A stretch of 10,730 bases of DNA from UBA7328 sp036479115 (GTDB taxonomy: Bacteria > Bacteroidota > Bacteroidia > Chitinophagales > Saprospiraceae), in NCBI GenBank assembly GCA_036479115.1, contig JAZGFD010000059.1, forward strand, positions 1-10,730. Reading direction: 5' to 3'. The notes under the pieces were generated by a model. It was given only the letters and a program-made list of their open reading frames with translations, was not told where the DNA came from and made no database searches. The position numbers and the translations under genes are program-made. Of the stretch, positions 8,120 through 10,730 are shown piece after piece (position 1 is the stretch's first letter; every line of letters begins with the position of its first letter).

Positions 8120-9508
8120 GTGAGTTACGATGTAGCAATTATAGGTGCAGGCCCAGGGGGCTATGTAGCAGCAATAAGGTGTGCACAGCTGGGTATGAAG
8201 GTGGCGCTGATAGAAAAAGAAAAAACCTTAGGAGGTACATGCTTAAATGTTGGGTGTATCCCATCTAAAGCATTATTGGACTCGTCAGAGCATTATTATA
8301 ATGCTGTAGAAAAATTTGCTGAACATGGAATCAAAATTGGTGTGCCAAAGGTAGATATGCCACAAATGATAAAAAGAAAGAATGAAGTAGTGAATATTAC
8401 GATCAAAGGGATTGACTTTCTGATGAAAAAGAACAATGTGGATGTCATAAAGGGTCATTCTTTTTTTAAGTCTACTAATACTTTGCAAGTAGGTGATAGG
8501 GAAGTAAAAGCAAAAAATATAATAATAGCTACAGGGTCGGAACCTCTTTGCCCTCCAGATTTTAATTATGATGGAAATAGAATAATAACATCTACGGAGG
8601 CTCTTAATATCTCAAAAATACCCAAAAAGATGGTTGTAATTGGAGCAGGTGTAATTGGGCTAGAGCTTGGGAGTGTCTATGCTAGATTGGGTACAGAAGT
8701 GGAGGTGGTTGAATTTCAGGATACTATCCTTGGCGAAATGGATGGAGATATATCAAAAGAAATGAGAAGGTCTCTAAAAAAATTGGGATTGAAGTTTTAT
8801 TTAAAACACAAAGTAACTGCTGTAAAATCTACTAAAACAAAAGTGAATGTGGAAATAGAAAAACGAGATGGAGGAGATCCATTTTCTTTAGAAGCTGATT
8901 ATTGTTTGATAGCTATTGGTCGAAAGGCTTATACAGAAGGGCTGAAATTAGATAAAGCAGGTGTACAATCAGATGATAAAGGAAGAGTAGATACCAATCA
9001 AAATTTTCAAACCAATGTACCCAATATATATGCAATAGGGGATGTGGTAAAAGGAGTAATGTTAGCCCATAAAGCAGAAGAAGAAGGCATATATGTAGCA
9101 GAATATTTAGCAGGACAAAAGCCACATATCAACCACCACCTTATACCTGGAGTAGTGTATACTTGGCCAGAAGTGTCAACAGTAGGCGCTACTGAAGATC
9201 AATTAAAAGAAGCAGGCACCCCTTATAATGTAGGAAAATTTCCGATGAAAGCCTTGGGTAGATCTCGGGCCAGTATGGATACAGAAGGGCTGATTAAAGT
9301 ATTAGCGCATAAAGAAACTGATGAAATATTGGGAGTGCATATGGTAGGAGCGAGAGCAGCTGATCTCATTATGGAAGCTGTAGCACTTATGGAGTTTAGA
9401 GGTTCAGCTGAGGATATGGCGCGTATATGTCATCCCCACCCTACTTATTCAGAAGCTGTAAAAGAAGCGGCTTTAGATGCTACAGGAGGCAGAGCTATTC
9501 ACAAGTGA
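8120..9508 (+). CDS. lpdA: Dihydrolipoyl dehydrogenase (E3)
   Basis: FAD-dependent E3 component of the pyruvate, 2-oxoglutarate or branched-chain dehydrogenase complexes and the glycine cleavage system; it reoxidises dihydrolipoyl groups and makes NADH. The protein has 462 residues, typical for the family. Motifs: FAD-binding GAGPGG (9-14), the redox disulfide GGTCLNVGCIPSK with C41 and C46, IIATGS (135-140), the NAD-binding GAGVIG (175-180), the second FAD motif YAIGDV (304-309), and the active-site HPHPTYSE, where H440 and E445 form the His-Glu pair contributed across the dimer. The start is GTG at 8120, placing FAD-binding residues at the usual distance from the N-terminus. It follows ricT by 3 bp and is probably translated from the same message. 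No E1 or E2 genes lie in the window, so which complex it serves cannot be told. Confidence 0.96.
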   Translation: MSYDVAIIGAGPGGYVAAIRCAQLGMKVALIEKEKTLGGTCLNVGCIPSKALLDSSEHYYNAVEKFAEHGIKIGVPKVDMPQMIKRKNEVVNITIKGIDFLMKKNNVDVIKGHSFFKSTNTLQVGDREVKAKNIIIATGSEPLCPPDFNYDGNRIITSTEALNISKIPKKMVVIGAGVIGLELGSVYARLGTEVEVVEFQDTILGEMDGDISKEMRRSLKKLGLKFYLKHKVTAVKSTKTKVNVEIEKRDGGDPFSLEADYCLIAIGRKAYTEGLKLDKAGVQSDDKGRVDTNQNFQTNVPNIYAIGDVVKGVMLAHKAEEEGIYVAEYLAGQKPHINHHLIPGVVYTWPEVSTVGATEDQLKEAGTPYNVGKFPMKALGRSRASMDTEGLIKVLAHKETDEILGVHMVGARAADLIMEAVALMEFRGSAEDMARICHPHPTYSEAVKEAALDATGGRAIHK

Positions 9509-9555
9509 AATATTTTTTCTTATCTTGAAAATGATGGATGGTTTTTGAACATATT

Positions 9556-9562
9556 TACTTTG
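9556..9562 (+). promoter_or_regulatory. Possible -7 promoter element for sodA
   Basis: TACTTTG, or TTACTTTG if read from 9555, resembles the Bacteroidota -7 consensus TAnnTTTG with one deviation. It lies about 42 bp before the sodA start, a plausible distance for a promoter. The nearest TTG elements are 7 bp and about 27 bp upstream, outside the usual 17-23 bp spacing, so the -33 half is not supported. Given the AT-rich gap this may be chance. Confidence 0.22.
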
Positions 9563-9604
9563 TTAATATCAATAATAATTTTTTTAAAATAAAAACAGAA
9601 AACA

Positions 9605-10216
9605 ATGGCATTTACATTACCTGAATTGGGATACGATTATACGGCCCTTGAGCCTCACATTGATGCTCGTACTATGGAAATCCACCATACTAAGCATCAC
9701 AATGGATATACTACTAAACTCAATGCTGCAATAGAAGGCACGAATATAGCTGGGAAATCTATTGAAGAAATATTGAAAAATATGGATATGAATAATGGTG
9801 GAGTGAGAAATAACGGTGGCGGATATTACAATCACCGTTTATTTTGGGAAGTCATGAATCCGAATGACAGAGGTAGATTGTCAGGAGCATTACTCGATGC
9901 TGTAAACGCTGCATTTGGGTCAAAAGATGCTTTTGTTGATAAGTTTTCAACAGCAGCTAAAACGAGGTTCGGATCAGGATGGGCATGGTTATGCGCGCAT
10001 TCTGATGGAAAAGTGGAGGTATGTTCTTCTCCTAATCAAGATAACCCCTTGATGCCAGGAGTAGGCTGTGGAGGTACACCTATTTTAGGACTAGATGTAT
10101 GGGAGCATGCATATTATCTTAATTATCAAAACAGAAGACCCGACTACGTTTCTGCTTTTTTCAACGTGATAAACTGGAATGTAGTAGAGAAAAAATATGA
10201 AGGAATAGTAGGTTGA
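9605..10216 (+). CDS. sodA: Superoxide dismutase, Mn-type (or cambialistic Fe/Mn)
   Basis: Converts superoxide to oxygen and hydrogen peroxide. The protein has 203 residues, the normal length for the Fe/Mn family, with no signal peptide, so it is cytoplasmic. All four metal ligands are visible: H27 in MEIHHTKHHNGY, H77 in YYNHRLFW, and D164 and H168 in LDVWEHAYY. The family signature DVWEHAYY is intact. Metal preference is usually read from the residue near the second ligand and from the outer-sphere Gln. Here the GGG (71-73) before H77 and the late N144-Q145-D146 are the manganese-type arrangement, but some Bacteroidota enzymes with these residues accept either metal. The gene stands alone: a 96-bp gap separates it from lpd, and about 500 bp without genes follow. 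ATG at 9605 is preceded by an A-rich leader without a Shine-Dalgarno sequence. Confidence 0.95.
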   Translation: MAFTLPELGYDYTALEPHIDARTMEIHHTKHHNGYTTKLNAAIEGTNIAGKSIEEILKNMDMNNGGVRNNGGGYYNHRLFWEVMNPNDRGRLSGALLDAVNAAFGSKDAFVDKFSTAAKTRFGSGWAWLCAHSDGKVEVCSSPNQDNPLMPGVGCGGTPILGLDVWEHAYYLNYQNRRPDYVSAFFNVINWNVVEKKYEGIVG

Positions 10217-10276
10217 TTTGATTGTTAAGGATGCGACACTTTAATTATTCAGGAATATTTTAAATTAAGGTAGGTG

Positions 10277-10408
10277 GGTGCATTTCTATTTGTCGCTTTG
10301 TCACAATTATTGAAACAAAAATATGTACCAAAACTTACTGATATGGTAACTTATAGCCAACATACTGTGATCTCTCTGAGATCAAAAACCGACATCGTGA
10401 AATGCACC
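10277..10408. mobile_element. Possible MITE-like element or IS remnant with terminal inverted repeats
   Basis: The ends form an inverted repeat: GGTGCATTTC at 10277-10286 pairs perfectly with GAAATGCACC at 10399-10408. The match resumes after four unpaired bases with TGTCG (10291-10295) against CGACA (10390-10394), giving 15 of 19 matches. The immediate flanks are similar direct repeats, TAAGGTAGGTG (10266-10276) and TAAGTAGTG (10409-10417), which could be a degraded target duplication. Inside lie a perfect 7-bp hairpin, TGATCTC-TCT-GAGATCA (10368-10384), and a weaker TACCA/TGGTA pair. There is no coding capacity. A structured RNA closed by the outer stem is an alternative reading. I cannot name an IS family. 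Confidence 0.35.
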
Positions 10409-10436
10409 TAAGTAGTGTCTAAACGAAATCACATAA

Positions 10437-10466
10437 TCTCAGACATAACACGTTGAATATCTGAGA
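10437..10466. repeat. Small inverted repeat
   Basis: TCTCAGA (10437-10443) pairs perfectly with TCTGAGA (10460-10466) across a 16-base loop. The arms share the CTCAGA/TCTGAG core with the hairpin at 10368-10384, so the two may be related. Seven base pairs with a long loop in AT-rich DNA is weak evidence on its own. Confidence 0.3.
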
Positions 10467-10614
10467 AATACCTCTTGAATTTTATCGTTTTTATTCCATA
10501 AAAAATAGTGAATATTTGATATATATAAAATTATGATATGTATATTTGGCTGATTGTCAACATTTGACTTGATTCTCTAGCAAATTATTCAAAAAAATAT
10601 TATAACTTTTATCC

Positions 10615-10653
10615 ATGAAAAAGGGATTAGAACAAATGCAATTCCTTTTTCAT
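10615..10653. repeat. Long hairpin, first of a tandem pair
   Basis: ATGAAAAAGGGATT (10615-10628) pairs with AATTCCTTTTTCAT (10640-10653) over 14 positions, with one G-U pair and an 11-base loop. The right arm ends directly against the left arm of the next hairpin. No T-run follows on the plus strand, so it is not a textbook terminator for sodA; a dispersed intergenic repeat or bidirectional transcription stop is possible. Confidence 0.55.
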
Positions 10654-10680
10654 TTACTTTTTGAATGGCTCAAAAAGTAA
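10654..10680. repeat. Perfect palindromic hairpin, second of a tandem pair
   Basis: TTACTTTTTGA (10654-10664) and TCAAAAAGTAA (10670-10680) are a perfect 11-bp inverted repeat around the 5-base loop ATGGC, followed by CAAAAAACC. From memory, sequences of the type TTACTTTTT-loop-AAAAAGTAAC-AAAAAA recur in intergenic regions of Bacteroidota, so this is probably one copy of a dispersed repeat. On the minus strand the hairpin is preceded by a T-run rather than followed by one, which argues against a simple terminator in that direction. Confidence 0.6.
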
Positions 10681-10730
10681 CAAAAAACCTTAGTACTCTA
10701 AAAATAAAGCATAATACCCTTTAGACTGGT

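Larger units (their letters stand above)
10217..10730. other. Gene-free tail with several inverted repeats
   Basis: I see no coding region in these 514 bp on either strand; all frames are broken by stops and no protein motif appears. The region is not featureless: it holds a possible MITE-like element (10277-10408), a separate weak hairpin (10437-10466) and two back-to-back hairpins (10615-10680), each listed on its own. The rest is AT-rich spacer. A gene may begin just beyond the right edge. Confidence 0.6.

Noticed and set aside
1..10730. CRISPR array, tRNA or rRNA genes, toxin-antitoxin or defence island
   Set aside because: No regularly spaced repeats, no tRNA-like folds, and no nuclease, toxin or defence-type proteins; the genes are conserved housekeeping or phylum-typical families.

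Overview
The window looks like an ordinary chromosomal stretch from a member of the Bacteroidota, probably a Saprospiraceae- or Cytophaga-like lineage. The DNA is AT-rich, most starts lack a Shine-Dalgarno sequence, and several genes belong to families typical of the phylum: the signal-peptide protein usually named 'asparagine synthetase B', a membrane VWA protein ending in EWFFRRYNGSL, and a RicT/PSP1 protein with an N-terminal cysteine cluster. The assignment rests on recalled protein similarity and was not tested with a tree.

Layout, left to right. (1) The N-terminal 290 codons of an exported 'asparagine synthetase B'-type protein lie on the minus strand and run off the left edge. (2) A gene-poor gap of about 500 bp (872-1372) separates it from the next gene. 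(3) A 700-residue membrane-anchored VWA protein is followed by class II fumarase (fumC), both on the plus strand. (4) fumC converges with a minus-strand YkgJ-type cysteine-cluster protein, which diverges from holB (DNA polymerase III delta') with only 10 bp between the two start codons. (5) After about 180 bp, ricT (PSP1 domain) and lpd (dihydrolipoyl dehydrogenase) are packed 3 bp apart. (6) A Mn-type superoxide dismutase (sodA) stands alone. (7) The last 514 bp have no convincing gene but hold inverted repeats: a possible 132-bp MITE-like element and two back-to-back hairpins.

Functionally these are housekeeping genes: central carbon metabolism (fumarase in the TCA cycle, E3 of the 2-oxoacid dehydrogenase complexes), replication (clamp-loader subunit), oxidative-stress defence (SOD) and poorly characterised envelope or RNA-related proteins. 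Apart from ricT-lpd, nothing argues for a single pathway or defence-type system. I did not find a convincing new multi-gene system. The most useful leads are the glutamine-amidotransferase-like signature in the 'asparagine synthetase B' protein, the same type of module inside the VWA protein, and the inverted-repeat elements after sodA.
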